From Luidia sarsii (taxonomy: Eukaryota; Echinodermata; Asteroidea; Paxillosida; Luidiidae), in the NCBI GenBank assembly GCA_949987565.1, contig OX465112.1:1131408-1195407 (forward strand): a stretch of 64,000 nucleotides of DNA, in the 5' to 3' direction. The position numbers and the translations under genes were made by a program. Every line of letters starts with the position of its first letter. Within the stretch, counting starts at the first letter, position 1. The notes under the pieces are model-generated. The model searched no databases, was not told the DNA's origin, and worked only from the letters and a program-made list of their open reading frames with translations. Positions 12,095 through 24,900 of the stretch are shown in pieces.

Positions 12095-12500
12095 ACCACC
12101 TTTTATGGACCACTCTCTCTATCCTCATCCCTCTCCCCACTTTTCCCCCTCTTCCTCTTTCCCCATCTCTCTCTCTCCCTATCTTTCATCTTTCTCCTCT
12201 CCCACTTGTGCTTTTCTTCCCATCTCCACCCTCTACCCTCTCTTACCCCCCTCTCTGTACACCATTTCTACCATCGCTCCACTCTCTTTCCTCTACTTCC
12301 CTCTCTATCCTCATCCCTCTCCCCCACTTTTCTCCCTATCCCTCTTTCCCCACCTCTCTCTCCCTCTCTCCCATCTTTCTCCTCTTCTCCCTCTACCCTC
12401 TCTTACCCCCCTCTCTGTATACTATCTCTACCATCTCTCCCCTCTCTTTCCTCTCTTCCCTGTCTATACCCACTCTCCACTCTAGCTCTCCACTCTCCCT
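12095..12500. repeat. CT-rich low-complexity tract with about 190-bp duplication
   Basis: Polypyrimidine tract. A block including CTCTACCCTCTCTTACCCCC, CTCTCTGTA and CTACCATC occurs twice, which indicates an internal tandem duplication. Confidence 0.75.
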
Positions 12501-12697
12501 CACGCATTCCGGCTACCTGTCAGTGGTGCGGTCACTTTGTCCTGCCCGATCTGTCTCGACACCACGATCTCCTGGTCTGTCTGCACGCTATCTCGTCTTG
12601 GCCTTTGCCCCATGCTTACCGCCTCTTGAGAAATAATCGATGAAAATGAAACGGCGGATGAACACCACGACATGCCTCTGTCTTAGATAACTCTTAA

Positions 12698-12872
12698 AGG
12701 TTTGCACGGTGGAAATACCAAGTCGAAGGTTTGTGGTGACACCATGTACTTCTCTTTCAAGAAGGAGTATGGCTCTGAAAAGATCCGGTACTGGTAACCC
12801 CTTTCAGAGCCATACTCCTTCTTGGAAGAGAAGTACCACGTGGTGTCACCGCAAACCTTCCACTTGCCTCTG
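12698..12872. mobile_element. FB2 fold-back element
   Basis: Long hairpin. The left arm (TTTGTGGTGACACCATG, CTTTCAAGAAGGAGTATGGC) is mirrored on the right by GCCATACTCCTTCTTGG and GGTGTCACCGCAAACC. Confidence 0.75.
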
Positions 12873-13354
12873 TCTTGGACTTATGTTCTTTTTACCGCGG
12901 CCTGTGGCAAATAAGAGTAGTTCATTACCTGAAACCGTGGGCAGAGTAACCGGCTCTTCTCAGAGCCACACTCCGTCCCAACAGAGATGTTTTACTTTCT
13001 GTTTACGAACGTTTCATGAAGAGTCGAGTGGGTGACTCATGCACTGTCGCCACAAAAAAAGGGTCGAAACTTAACAACTCTGGCATTGCATTTCTTTCAT
13101 CTGTGGCGCAACCCTTTTTTCCTTGAAGCAACCCATTATTTTCCTTCCATACGCATTCCGGCCGTTGGAGAGAAGAAGAAAAAAAACCCGAAGGATGTAT
13201 ACAAAAGATTTGCATGGCTGAATTCTTGATCACGTCAAAGTTGCTCTTCCCCACACAGCGGTAAATACAAACAATCCATCTTGGATGCGCGGATCGCTTG
13301 GGTATTTCACGGAGGTGCAGAAAATCGATGGAAGAATCTGTCGAGGAATTACAG

Positions 13355-13454
13355 GACCTGACGTTTGGATCCTAGCAGGACCTTTCTCAGAGGTCCTGCT
13401 ATAGTATTCTGATTTCTGCCTTTGAGAAAGGTCCTGCTAGGATCGAAACGTCAG
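13355..13454. mobile_element. FB1 fold-back element
   Basis: Arms CCTGACGTTTGGATCCTAGC and GCTAGGATCGAAACGTCAG around a 55-bp spacer. Confidence 0.65.
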
Positions 13455-14057
13455 CAGACACTCCTTATGTTAACAAAAGAAAGTAGGACATTAAAATTCG
13501 CCAATCCCTTGAGGTATTGATGGCCTTTCCTTTCATTACTAAAAGCAATTTCTATAACCTTTTTAGTTTCTGCATTCACAACCATTCGGCTATACCTTTC
13601 CCCATAATCATCATATTACGCGCGATTGCTACTGACATCCGGGCACTTCGAGCTGAAGTTGACCTCTTTGGTAATGGCGGATGCGCGTCCATGTCGGCAC
13701 ACGTTCGTACCGCGCGTTGATAGGGGAGTGCGCACTCTAGTTTATGTATAGATCTTTATGATGCGAGTCCATCTGGAATGGTGAGTGCCTGTGCATTTGT
13801 TGCAAGTCCGGTTACAAGTACGTCTTCCTTTCCTTGTCTGTCTATTTTTGTTTGTCTGTCCTCTGCGTTTCTGTATTTGTCAATTGTCTTTGTCCGTCGT
13901 TTCAGGCTGTTTCATTCAACCCCTGCTCATTACGACAGCCTCTGCAGCGTTCATATAGTTCACAATATATCGGGTTATACTTTCTTCGTCTTTACCACAG
14001 GCCCCAACTACATTGCATGTGAATGAAATAAATGTTGAATTGAATTGAAATTGGGAA

Positions 14058-14253
14058 TAAAAGGTTTGCGGTGACACCATGTAAAATTCTCTCTTTCGTG
14101 AGTATAATGTGTGGTTCTGAAAAGATTTGGAGGAACTCGAAGTTTTGAACCGATTCGAAAAGTATACTGTTCGAAACGTCGAGTTCCTCCGCTCCTTTTC
14201 AGAACCACACATACTCACAAAAGAGAATTTTGCATGGTGTCATCGCAAACCTA
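14058..14253. mobile_element. FB2 fold-back element, variant interior
   Basis: Termini GGTTTGCGGTGACACCATG and ATGGTGTCATCGCAAACC. The inner arms GTGTGGTTCTGAAAAG and CTTTTCAGAACCACAC are followed by a GGAGGAACTCGA pair. Confidence 0.72.
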
Positions 14254-14269
14254 TTACTCCTACTATTCT

Positions 14270-16370
14270 CAAAACGAAAAATCTCATTTGAATTGAAATT
14301 AACGTAGATGGTCTGGCGTGCATAGAGTCTATGGCATGCAGGACCGATCTCTCTTGTTTCGCCTTAGTATCGTAAGACCTTCTGAAGTTTTGAGATCGGA
14401 CGCAAGCTTACACGGGTTGAAGTGTAGCGTGTTGATCAGGTCCGGAGATTGTTTGTGGCGTGAAATAGCCTGAGGATGCTCTAATCCTCTCTTACAAGAC
14501 AGCTCAATAGTATGCCTATAAAATGCAATCTCCCCAACCGACTGAGCAATAACTTAACAAGATCATGTTAAGAACCGTGTTTTTTTTCGCTGTGTAGTTC
14601 GAGACTCCGTTTATTTCAACACGTCAATACAATACAAATTCAGTTAACGGTGATCTTTTGAGAACCACACACACTAACAAAAGAGAAATTGCATGGTGCG
14701 ACCGCAGATCTGACACATATTCTGCTATATTCTGCTACCAGCAACGATACACCGCGTGACTTTGATCATCACCTTTCTCCTTATTCTGCTAGGATCGAAA
14801 CGTCAGGCCCACTAAATTTTAAGATTCTCCTTATTCTGCTAGTGCTATGCTCTCACCAAGGAGCTATGGGCTCTCAACATGAAAACCCTAAAATCTCACA
14901 AGAATTTTATGATCGACCGTCCAACACAGACTGCCTTCACAACCCACTCATCTCCACCGCATCATAAACAAAATCCTCGCATCACGTTAAAACGGCTCTT
15001 TTTGTGTCGCATTTGAAAGGTGCTGGGGTTGTGTCGCATATTTTGGGAGGCGAGTCACCATCGCTGCCGTTTACCTCCGAGAGTCAGATTGATAATTAGG
15101 TGGATGGACCGACACAATCGCGCCGAGGGAGACTACTTGCCTTTCAGATGTAGGCCTCTACACCCCCCTCCGAATTACGCACCGACCGACATTACTTTTT
15201 TGTAGCGAAGAATGGAGAAAGTGAAGAATGCAGAACGACCTTAGACCGTTCGTTGTTGTTGGCCTCGCCACCCCTCCCGATAGAAAAAGACATTTCTCAC
15301 GAGAGAGCCTGGAAGGGGTCGACGGTTTTGGGAACGCGGCTCCACTGGTGGTCACTCGGATACCCGAGACCTCAGTCTCCACAAAATGACCTCTCTACTC
15401 TCTCTTTCTTCCTTTCTTTTTCTTTCGTTGAAGATATAACGGTGATACCCAGTGCCCTCCCTCTCCACCCCGTACAGACTGGCACAAAGGTGACAGGGGG
15501 CTGCAAAGCGCCTAGTCCGCTTTCTGCGTGGGCTCGGGTTGTAAGACAGGAGAGCCATTGGCTCAATATTGACAGACATATACGACAGTGACAACTTGAC
15601 AGAGTCACAAATATTGTTACCCCCTCTTTAAGCTATCCAAGTATGCCTCTTGCATTGTTCGCAACACGCGGAGAATAGCGACCAAACACAGCCGAATATT
15701 TTTTTTGTGTAAACCGTTCGGGAGACCCTTGAACGCAAACATACGGGTCATTTTTTTGTCCGGCATTTTGAGAAAAAAAAATGGAAAGAAAGAGTATTTG
15801 AATAGCTTTATTGTTCAGCTTATGGGGGAACGAGCAGATTGTGATCACAAAGAGTGAAATAACAAGCTTTGCAAACCTTCGCAAGGACGAGACAGTACAG
15901 CGTGTCTGGCGGGGGTGGGGATGGGGGTCGGCAAATATTTAGACAGCGAGGTAGGAAGAAAAAAATAATAATACAGATTGAATTCCAAAACGACGCAAAC
16001 TCGCTGTTATATTCGTGGCCTTTGAAGTTCCTCCGGATCGGGTCTGGTTGTCATGGTTTCCGGGTAGCGTGGACGCGATCGTTTCTGTATCAATTTGCCA
16101 TCGACGCAAAACATGGGCGTTGCCCCTGGTGATGAGGCGATCGGGCTTGTGTCGTTTTTGGGGGACGGACTAGTCATTCTCGAAGCCCACCCAATACACA
16201 CACACACACGCCGAAGTAGCGTCCCTCCATACTGAATTCTGGCCGAGTTATTCTAAGAACGACAATAGGCACAAAGGGCGACTGGAATGTGCCAGGCTTC
16301 TCCCGAGCTCTGCCCTGAAAGGAGACTTACGTAACAGCGAGGACCGGCGACCGAATTACGTGCGGGGCGC
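14270..16370. other. No gene recognised
   Basis: Apart from the half-element near 14.8 kb, nothing in this stretch shows codon bias, splice-flanked exons or protein similarity that I can recognise. Confidence 0.5.
14784..14824. repeat. FB1 half-element
   Basis: Single right arm TGCTAGGATCGAAACGTCAG plus GCCCACTAAATTTTAAG. Confidence 0.55.
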
Positions 16371-16372
16371 TG

Positions 16373-16378
16373 TATAAA
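16373..16378 (+). promoter_or_regulatory. Candidate TATA box of EGF gene 1
   Basis: TATAAA in a GC-rich context, followed at about +30 by a CpG-rich segment free of ATG that ends in a good donor (AAG|GTGAGG at 16591). It parallels the arrangement in front of EGF gene 2. Assignment to EGF gene 1 is an inference across a 5.3-kb intron. Confidence 0.35.
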
Positions 16379-16402
16379 GAAAGCGACGCCGCCTCGTTTC
16401 CT

Positions 16403-16590
16403 GACAGATTATCCGGAGCGGTGGTGAGTGGTCGACAAACACCTGGGTTTCAACTTCCTCTGCGCGGACTTTCCGAGCATTTGCGCGCGGGACAAAGAGC
16501 CAGCGGGCATCAAGCGACAGGAAGTCGGGACATCTAACGAAAGGAGAAGAAGAAGAGAGAGTAATAAAACAACACACCCAAGAAACTAAG
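16403..16590 (+). other. Candidate noncoding leader exon of EGF gene 1
   Basis: About 190 nt without any ATG, bounded by the TATA-spaced start and by CTAAG|GTGAGGC. Splicing to the acceptor at 21846-21847 would give an ATG-free 5' UTR up to 21881. An earlier donor (GTG|GTGAGT at 16424) is also possible. Confidence 0.35.
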
Positions 16591-17175
16591 GTGAGGCGAT
16601 TCACTAAAACAAAAGATGGTTCGATTGGTTGGGGTGCTTGTTCCTCAACAACAAGCGGGAGAATTTTTCAGATTTCTGGAAGAAGCGATTTTTCTTGTAG
16701 CTGACGTGCGGCGTTCATTTATGAAGGGCTGATATGATCGGTGAAATTAATTTTGCCATCTGGTTCCGGATACAAAGAGGCACTGGTGATTTTACTTTTT
16801 ATATCCAACGAGGGTTTATCTCCCACTGCTAATGAACAAGCTGTTACACGTCGACTCGAAAATAAGGCAACGGGTGTACGCGCGCGTTTTTATGTCGTCG
16901 CTAAGCAATTGTCAAATCGTCTCTGTCAATAAGGCACTTTAAACTACGAGCACAGAGACGCACTCATCAAATCTGCTTCGCATGTAGTATAACTGTAGCC
17001 AGTGTATAGGATTAAGCATTATATAGTCCTTGATCTACGGTTTAAGAGAAAAACGGAGCGAGACGAAGTTGAGACTTTTTTCAAGAACATGAAAAACTTT
17101 CAACTTGACGGCCAATTAAGGCTAGTCGATCTTGTTTAGTTACAAAACTGCTGACTAAAATGACCCGAATGATGT

Positions 17176-17260
17176 AACCCGTTTCGATCCAAGCGGGACC
17201 TTTCTCATTCTGCCTTTGGGAAAGGTCCTGCTAAGGATCGAAAAGTCAAGCTCTCCTAAT
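17176..17260. mobile_element. FB1 fold-back element, degenerate
   Basis: GTTTCGATCCAAGCGGGACC and its diverged mirror GGTCCTGCTAAGGATCGAAA. Confidence 0.55.
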
Positions 17261-18270
17261 TTTCAACATATCGAGTTAGGCACCCAACTCGGTCAATGAG
17301 GATGAGGAGATGAACCGCTCTCCCAAAGTTGGCCAAGTGACACTCAGTCGAGATCTCTCTGAGTATTACCGCAGACTGCGTATGACCGAGTTTTTAGGTT
17401 TGTTTGCACGTGCATGGCGGAGAAAGTCTGAGTCATTGGAACATAATTATGCTCCTAAACATGAGGGCCTGATTATTATTATGCTATATCAGTCTTATAC
17501 AGTGTATGGGGTACCAACTTGAGGAATGGAGATACAATGTATTGATAGTGTTAAGCAAACCTCATATGCCATCCGTGTCTGCATCCCCTTCGGAAAATTA
17601 CTAAGAACCATCGCATTCTCCATGCAACTGATCGGGTACTCATTTTAGATAACTAACAAGGAAATTGTGCTAGCGTTGGCAGCGCTGCATGGGGTGTTGC
17701 GTCACTGCATGGGGTCGATACCATGAGAGTTGCATGGGCATGGGGCGAGCATTGGGGGAAGGGGGGGGGGTAGATACCCAGTCCTTCGATCGGGCTGGGC
17801 GTGACTGCGAAGTGAGCGGCCACGTTGGTGATGCCGGCGGCGTGCCGGCGAGTTTCGGCTGATGCGCTGACGGCGCGCGGTCTTCTGAGTGTTGCCGTGC
17901 CTCGTTGGAGCTGAGATGAGATGAGATGATCGGACTTGAGGGTGTGCACGGTAAAGAGTGCGAGATTACCGCACTGACGCCGTCATTATAAATGTCATCT
18001 CTTTCCAGACGGAGTATACCGATGCGGCACAGAAAAAGAGCCGGTACCCGTGCCGGCTCTTTTCAGAGCCACACTCCTTCTTGGGAGTGATGGCAAGCAT
18101 GGTGCGACCGTGCAATTTCCACACCAGAGACCAAAATTAGAGAGCCGCTTAAGCGTGCAAATCTGCTCATCAGGAAAGGTCTTCCTTTTCTAAACAGGAC
18201 GTAAAACAAAACTGTTGCAAATTGATCACTGACTAAAAATACCTGCACTGCATAAAATCGCAAAAGTTAT

Positions 18271-18350
18271 AGCCTGACGTTTCGATCCTAGCAGGACCTT
18301 TCCCAAAGGCTTAGAGAAAGGTCCTGCTAGGATCGAAACGTCAGATCCTC
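18271..18350. mobile_element. FB1 fold-back element
   Basis: CCTGACGTTTCGATCCTAGC and its exact reverse complement, separated by a short AAAGGCTTAGAG spacer. Confidence 0.68.
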
Positions 18351-19637
18351 TAAGTTTTAAATAGGGTTAAAACACACTGAGATGGCAATTGCTTAAAAAG
18401 GGCAAGATCGTAGGCAAGGGGAAAGCAAGAGCCAGAGAGGGAATTCCAGATGGAGGCAGAACGAGGGAAGAATCCGATACCTCTCCGTTCTACATCTATA
18501 GGGACATATAGAGTGTGTGGGTGAGATGAGGCAAACAGCCTGGTCGCTCGCTTGAATTCCCTAACTGGGGGGACCAGGTCGGCAAGAGCCGATGAACACC
18601 TTGAATAGAACTATCGGTAGTGGAGGCAAGAAAAAAACCAAAAATCGACTTCCACACCCGACCTTGCATGGATAAGGAGAGGACAGAGTGAATGTTTTTT
18701 TTTACGGTCTTGCTCCGAGGAATTGTCCATCTCGGATGCAAACGGGGAATAGGGGGAATAGGGGGCTGAAACCCCGCCCGTACTTACCCCATAACCACGC
18801 ACCTCTGGACATACATTGGAATGAATTGCCATCTTTTTTTCAATTTAGAAATGTCGTTCTCGGAAAAAAAATCATAATGAGCAAGTACATTCTAATAATT
18901 TTCTCATTTTTCAAACGTCTGGAAATTGGACACTTTTGCAAAATGGCGTGCCCTCACTTCAAGCTCTGCCTGATATCTTCTTTGTTTGACTGTGGCGTTG
19001 GAGTCGCATTTCTTCCCGCCGGAACCTCCCGCTCGAGTGACTTATTGTACTGCGACATTGTTCTGGTCTTGAGCACTTTGGCACTTCCCTCGGCACGACT
19101 TACTACCGTCGCTATAGCTAGCTCGCGAGGGGAGGATTTCACTTGGGAGCGAGAGGCGAGGAAACTTGAAGTCTCAATCCTCTACCTCCCATACAGTAAT
19201 GTTGGCCCGCCGCTAATGTCGCGATTGTTCTGTAAGTCCCCCCCCCTTTTTTCCCCCTCGAGGTCCCCTCAAGATCAAAGCCTTTGTCGACGTTTTAAGA
19301 CGTGAACTCCTGTGACAAAAGACAAGTAGGCACTCCGGGCCCTCATGCAATTATACGGTAGTCATCGGCCGTCTCGCGAATTTGGGGGGAAACGAGTGTT
19401 GTATACGACAAACCTCTTTCTAGAATGTGCCGCAAGATGACGACAATGAATTCATTCCACGTGATGATTGATGGGGGAAAAAAAAGCACAGTTGCATGAA
19501 TGAGCTGGCAACTGTATAAAATTCACGGATCGGCTTTCCTGCTGTGTGTGCTTCCGAAACTGCCCCGGTCGTGTTTTCAACCGAAACCAGGCATTGGCAT
19601 CGTCATGTACAAGAGGGTCTGGTCCAAGGAAAAGGGA

Positions 19638-19862
19638 ATGGCTAAGGGAACGTTGACTGGGCAGATACTTGAACAAGGGACCTGAACAAGACTTGAACAA
19701 GTTTTGCGTGCCTAGCGCTCGCACCATCTGACCTATCCAGCCCTTAGATGGCGGCCGTCCCAGACTGGCCTTTGCCGGGGTGGGGACGCCAGTCAGAATT
19801 TAGAATCATGAACTGCCGTACATATCCAGGGATAAATTTTGAACCAAATTCAACAAGTAACT
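19638..19862 (-). repeat. tRNA-derived SINE-like element
   Basis: Shares ACGTTGACTGG, the CAGCCCTTAGATGGCGGCC block, TTTGCCGGGGTGGGG and the GAACTGCCGTACATATCCAG end with the copy at 30.0 kb. The B box is disrupted by a local duplication of the CTTGAACAAG motif. Confidence 0.6.
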
Positions 19863-19975
19863 GATAACTCCTTAAACAGGGAACGCCCATAGCGCAGGCC
19901 AATTTGAAAAACAACTCGCCAACAACTATTGACTTTACACAATAAGCAACCGATGACTCATATCTTTCTGTCTCC

Positions 19976-20003
19976 CTCTTATTCTTTCTCTCTCTCCCTC
20001 TCT

Positions 20004-20083
<80 letters not shown>

Positions 20084-20100
20084 TTCTCTCTCTCTCTCCA
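19976..20100. repeat. (CT)n microsatellite
   Basis: Essentially pure CT dinucleotide run with a few TTT interruptions. Confidence 0.92.
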
Positions 20101-20365
20101 TCTTCTGTCAGAAATTAAAGGGCCAAAGTAAATATACATGAATCTCGTTTGGACTTTTAAGTTTTTTGCGAAGGACCCCCTCTGTAATCTCTTATAGTGC
20201 TTACTTTTATACCTTTCTCTGGCTTCCCAAACACCTATTATTCTCCGTCCTTCCCCCTTCTGAGTATTTGTTCGACTCGGATCGCATCACCTTCGGCAAG
20301 GCCAGATCCCCTCAAAAGAGCGATTGTATAACCGCGTGGTGACGCTCCACTGTAAATTCGTAGGC

Positions 20366-21405
20366 CTTTCTTCTCCTCCACCACACCCTCCCAGCTCTTT
20401 CTCAGTTTCTTTTTGTCTGCCTTTTTATCTCCATCTGTCTGTTTTTTATTCTCTCCATCTCCCTCTACATCTCTCTTTTCCTCTCCCCTCCCCTCTCTCT
20501 ACCTCTATAGTCCCCTCTCGCTTTTTGTCTCTCTCCCTTTCTGTCTCTCTCCCTTTCTCTCCACACCCTTTCTCTCTCTCTTTATCCCTATATATCTGTC
20601 TCTCTGATTCTCTCTCCCCTCTCTCTCTCTTTCTTCCCCTCTCTCTATATATCTTCCCTTCTCCTCATTCTCTCTCGAAATGTCTCCATCTCCCTCTCGT
20701 CCTCTTTTTCTCTCCATCTCTCACTCTTTCCCCCTCTCTCTCTCCCTCTCCACTTCTCTCACTCCTTCCCTCTCTTTATCTCCACCGGTATCCCTTCTCA
20801 CTCTCCCTCTCTCTCCCCATCTCTTTCTCTCTCTTCCCGTCTCCACCTTCCTCTCTTCCTTTCTTTCTCTCCATCCCTCTCCATCCCTCTTCTTCTCTCT
20901 CCCCATATAGGTCCTATATCTATCTTTCCCCTCCTCCTCTTTCTCTCTTTTCCTGTCCCACCTTCCTCTCTTTCTCTCCATCCCTCTCCCTCGTTCTCCC
21001 TCTCTCCCCCTCTCCCCCTCTCTTCGTCTCTTTCTCTCCATCCCTCCCCCTCTCTTCCACTCTTTCTCTTTTCCCCTCTCCCTCTCTCTTTCTCTCTCTT
21101 CCTGTCCTCTCTTTCTCTCCATCCCTCTCCACCCCTGTCTCTCCCTCTCCCCTTCTCTCTTCATCTCTTTCTCTCCATCCCCCTCTCTTCCTCTCTTTCT
21201 CTTCTCCCCTCTCCCTTTCTCTCTTTTCCTGTCTCCACCTTCCTCTCTTTCTCTCCATCCTTCTCCCCCTCTCTCTTCATCTCTTTCTCTCCACGCCTCC
21301 CCTCTCTTCCTATCTTTCTCTTCTCCCCTCTCCCTCTCTCTTTCTCTCCATCCCTCTCCCTCTCTCCTCCTACCCACTGCTCTCTCTCTCCATCCCGTCC
21401 TCCAT
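20366..21405. repeat. 1-kb CT-rich satellite-like tract
   Basis: Pyrimidine-rich on the plus strand, built of variants of TTTCTCTCCATCCCTCTCCC. Very long open frames on both strands result from the composition. Confidence 0.88.
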
Positions 21406-21847
21406 CACTCGTTATCTTGATTCAATGCCCCCTTTCTTTCCTCAAATCGCTCTCGACCGTGATAAACTAGCTGCGCACCGTTCCTCGCTACGGCTTTCTG
21501 TGATTTATGTCGCCTAACGAAGGTAAGCTGGTCGGAGAAGAAGGTTGACTTGTGTTGTTCACGATGGGGGGTATCTCTCTCGGGCGACTTTGCGAAGGGA
21601 ATGAGTCAGACCCCCCACACCTACCCAAATAAAAAAAAATACAACAACAACACTCGACTCATTACGGACCGCGACCTTGCAGGCAGGATTTCCCAGATCA
21701 TTAGTCCTCATTAACCCATGCAGAACGCGGTGCCGAAGGTGTCGGGCCGGCACTCGTTCATGATTCACAATCCTTTCTCGCGGGAATCTTTTTGACGATC
21801 GTTACTCATGAAGTATTCCCCATCTGTTTCTGTTTCCTCTTCGCAAG

Positions 21848-21880
21848 GTTACCGGGGCAACGGAGCACGGACGACCGAAC
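21848..21880 (+). other. 5' UTR part of EGF gene 1 signal exon
   Basis: A pyrimidine-rich acceptor (TTTCCTCTTCGCAAG) precedes this ATG-free stretch that leads into the start codon. It implies an upstream leader exon. Confidence 0.45.
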
Positions 21881-21935
21881 ATGATGAAAGTGGCTGCGCT
21901 TGTGCTGAGCTTTGTCTCGGCCGGCTATTGTTTCC
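21881..21935 (+). CDS. EGF gene 1 exon 1, signal peptide
   Basis: MMKVAALVLSFVSAGYCF: a short basic n-region, a hydrophobic core and an SAGYC-type cleavage zone. Donor TTCC|GTGAGT, phase 1. Two adjacent ATGs; the first is used. Its length of 55 nt equals the coding part of the signal exon of EGF gene 2. Confidence 0.78.
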
Positions 21936-24900
21936 GTGAGTATTCTTCTTGGCGATGACGTCACCCTAACTGACCGGACGGATCTCTCACATTATAATGA
22001 GCAACATTGAAGGGAGTGTTGCATCGATACTGGCAGGAAGAATATTCACAAAGGCTTTCTACCTTCGGGAACAATTATGCTAATGGAAGCCCCTCTACAG
22101 TATTTTTTTACGATGATAATGTATATTCTGTGGTCGATTTTATCAAACTTATCATTACTTCCGATCAATCGCAAGACGATATGCAATGCACAGACACAAA
22201 ACGCCCAATCATAACTTACGATGAGATTGATTTCATTTCATTTTTTTTCGGCAAGCCGATATAAAACCACAATAAATCAGATAAAATAGCAACATTGATA
22301 TCATACAATATACAAGGCAAGGATAGCTCGAGGAAGCTGATTAAAATGGCTTATGTCTATCGAGGTTCTTAATATTATGTACTGTACAGCAAACATTACC
22401 ACAAATTTAAAAAAATAGTCAAATTACAACGAATACACTAAACGAATACACTAAACACACACACATTAGCTTGAGAATAAAGGTGCATGTTAACTGCGTT
22501 TTTAAACTGCGTTTAATTTTTAATTGTTAGAATATTTGACATTTTTTGGCAGTGAGTTTCATTCATCAATTCCAGTATAACAGAATTGCACTCTGGGCCT
22601 TTCATTCTTGGAACAACAACAGTTTTTCATTCTACCCCAAGTCGAATAATTATGCAAATCTGAAAACTGTTTGAATGATTGAGTTACCAATCGTAGGTTG
22701 AGTTACGATGCATTGGGAGGTTTTGAAATCCACCCCAGGTCATTTGCATCAGTGAGCAGTTTTGCAACGTTGGATAATTACTTTAAACCTTTTTTTTTTG
22801 TAAATAAAAAATGGTTCTAGCAGTGAAAAGTTACATCCGTGATAACTGTCAAACAAAAAATAATAAAAGGAAAAATAACTCAGAACTTTTGAGGCTTGCA
22901 AAATTCATACTTCTTTTTCTAAATGAAAATGATTCTAGCAGTTAAAAGTTACAGTCATAATAACTGTCAAACAAATACAGAACTTTTGAGGTTTGCAACG
23001 TTTGTGCATTACTTAAAACTTTATTTGTAAATAAAAATGATTCTAGCAGTCAAACAAATAAAGGAAAATAGCTGACTCTGAACTTGTGAACAATAACGAA
23101 AAATGTCAGCACCACCGGTGCTCCGATTTCGGGGTCCCAGTGCTAAGTGGTTATTTTAAGAAACCACAATTAACCACACATGGTTTTAACTGGGGGAGGA
23201 TAAGGGCCATGCACCAGAACATTCCACAGCGGGGGTTTTGTGGTGTCCTGTGGTATGTGAGCCTACACCCCTGTGGGCACTGTGGTAAATTGCGGTATAC
23301 AGTGTGTGTCCTGTGCGGGAGGTGCAAAGCGTTAGGGTTAAAGGAGCTTTGCGTGGGTGTGTTGGAAGACTGGTCAGTGATGTCGGTGCACCGGTATACT
23401 GCGCGGTCTCCTTTCGTCCCTCTCACAAACGTTGCTCGCTGAAATGTCCCGTGATCCGCAGATCCCCATTGTGGCCCCTATTTCAAGGAGCTTCTGAAGT
23501 GACAAACGTTTGCTTGAGCACGGAAAAGCCTTTCTGAATGGGATCCGGTTACCACTTCCCTACACCCAATTGGTATTGTATGCCATGCACCCGATTCCTA
23601 TGACCCTATCTATAGGGATAGGCCTACAAGTCGAGCGCAACGAGCATCGTGCGAAATGGTGTTGGCGATCTAGGGATGTTTACCAAATGAAGGCTTAGGC
23701 TCGGGCTTAGGCTTCGGTCATATTTATCTTACTCGTTCACATGCTTCTAAAACAAACGTTTGACACCAGTTTGTTTGGTGAATACTCTCTACCTATCAAG
23801 CCAACAAACCTTCAAATTCATAAACAAAACCACAACCTGGATTTCCCGGTTTTGTCAGACGGAGACGAAACCTAAGCCCGAGCCTAAGCCTTCATTTCGA
23901 AAACGGCCATAGCGTCCAAGGGATAACTAGTGTGTTGCTATGCGTGGTACTGGTCATTTGGAAGGATATAATCCTTGTCAAACAGACACTAATCGCCTCC
24001 GAGGAAGGACAGAACGCCACAGCTTCAAGATATTTTTTTCATGGCCAGCCTTTATGGCCATTTTGTAGTGTGTTTACACACCTGTCATTCATTCATTCTT
24101 TATCATTTTTACCACATCTCGTGTCCATTAAGCGGCAAGGCATGAATGGCATAGGCCTATAGATGTAGATTTGGATGTCATACTTCAAGCTTATGACACG
24201 TAGTGGGACGCAAGTGGGAGTGTTCCCTCGGACAAGGCGGGTGATGAGCAAATTACCCCGTCTTCGTCCGAGATTCGTAAGAGAAATATGAATCGAGGTC
24301 AACTGCGCGTTCTGCAAAAAAAAAACCACACGACCCAACAACCCAACACCAAACCACGCCCCCAAGCAACCAAAACGAAATCGAGGACGTTGGGTTTTTG
24401 TTTTGTTGTTTCGACCGGTACCTGAAACATGGCCGGATCATTTATCTATAGCTTTCTGTCACCGCCTTCAATGCACACAAAGGGAAACCCGTGTAAACGG
24501 GGCTGGCCTTCAGAACAGAAAGCGTGGGCCTACGGTACTCGGGCAAAATACATCGGTCGGATGTTCTAATCCTCTTACCGTCTGAATAGATTATTTGTGA
24601 CCTGCTGAAGGCGTCCATTTTGCCTCAATCGACATCTCAACCCAGTCCCAAACAGTTTTACCCGATGGGCAATGATTCGGACCGCGACCCAAAGCCCGAC
24701 ATTGCTTTGGCGTATGCTTGTGTGCGCAATCATCGCGATTATGAGTTTGGATCGCGATCCGAACTGTACTCTTATACTGAGCCGTTTTTTTTCTAAATAA
24801 TCGCGATTGATTATCCAACGCGGTGCTCTGGGTTCAAGTCACACTCCAGTCAAATGTCCTTTTGAAATTCTAAAGTGTCAAACTTTAAGAATGGCATAGA

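Noticed and set aside
17640..17950. GC-rich patch resembling a coding exon on the minus strand
   Set aside because: No domain, no paired splice sites; could be a CpG-rich regulatory patch but nothing specific supports that.
18688..19305. 205-codon open frame on the plus strand
   Set aside because: Mixed composition, no recognisable domain, no flanking gene structure; overlaps ordinary AT-rich sequence.
20324..21517. Very long Ser/Leu/Pro-rich open frame
   Set aside because: Lies wholly in a CT-rich satellite; frames are open on both strands from composition, with no cysteine pattern, domain or splice-bounded structure.
23200..23345. Possible extra cysteine-containing exon in intron 1 of EGF gene 1
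   Set aside because: Has an acceptor-like CCACAG and several TGT codons, but lacks EGF cysteine spacing and a phase-1 donor.
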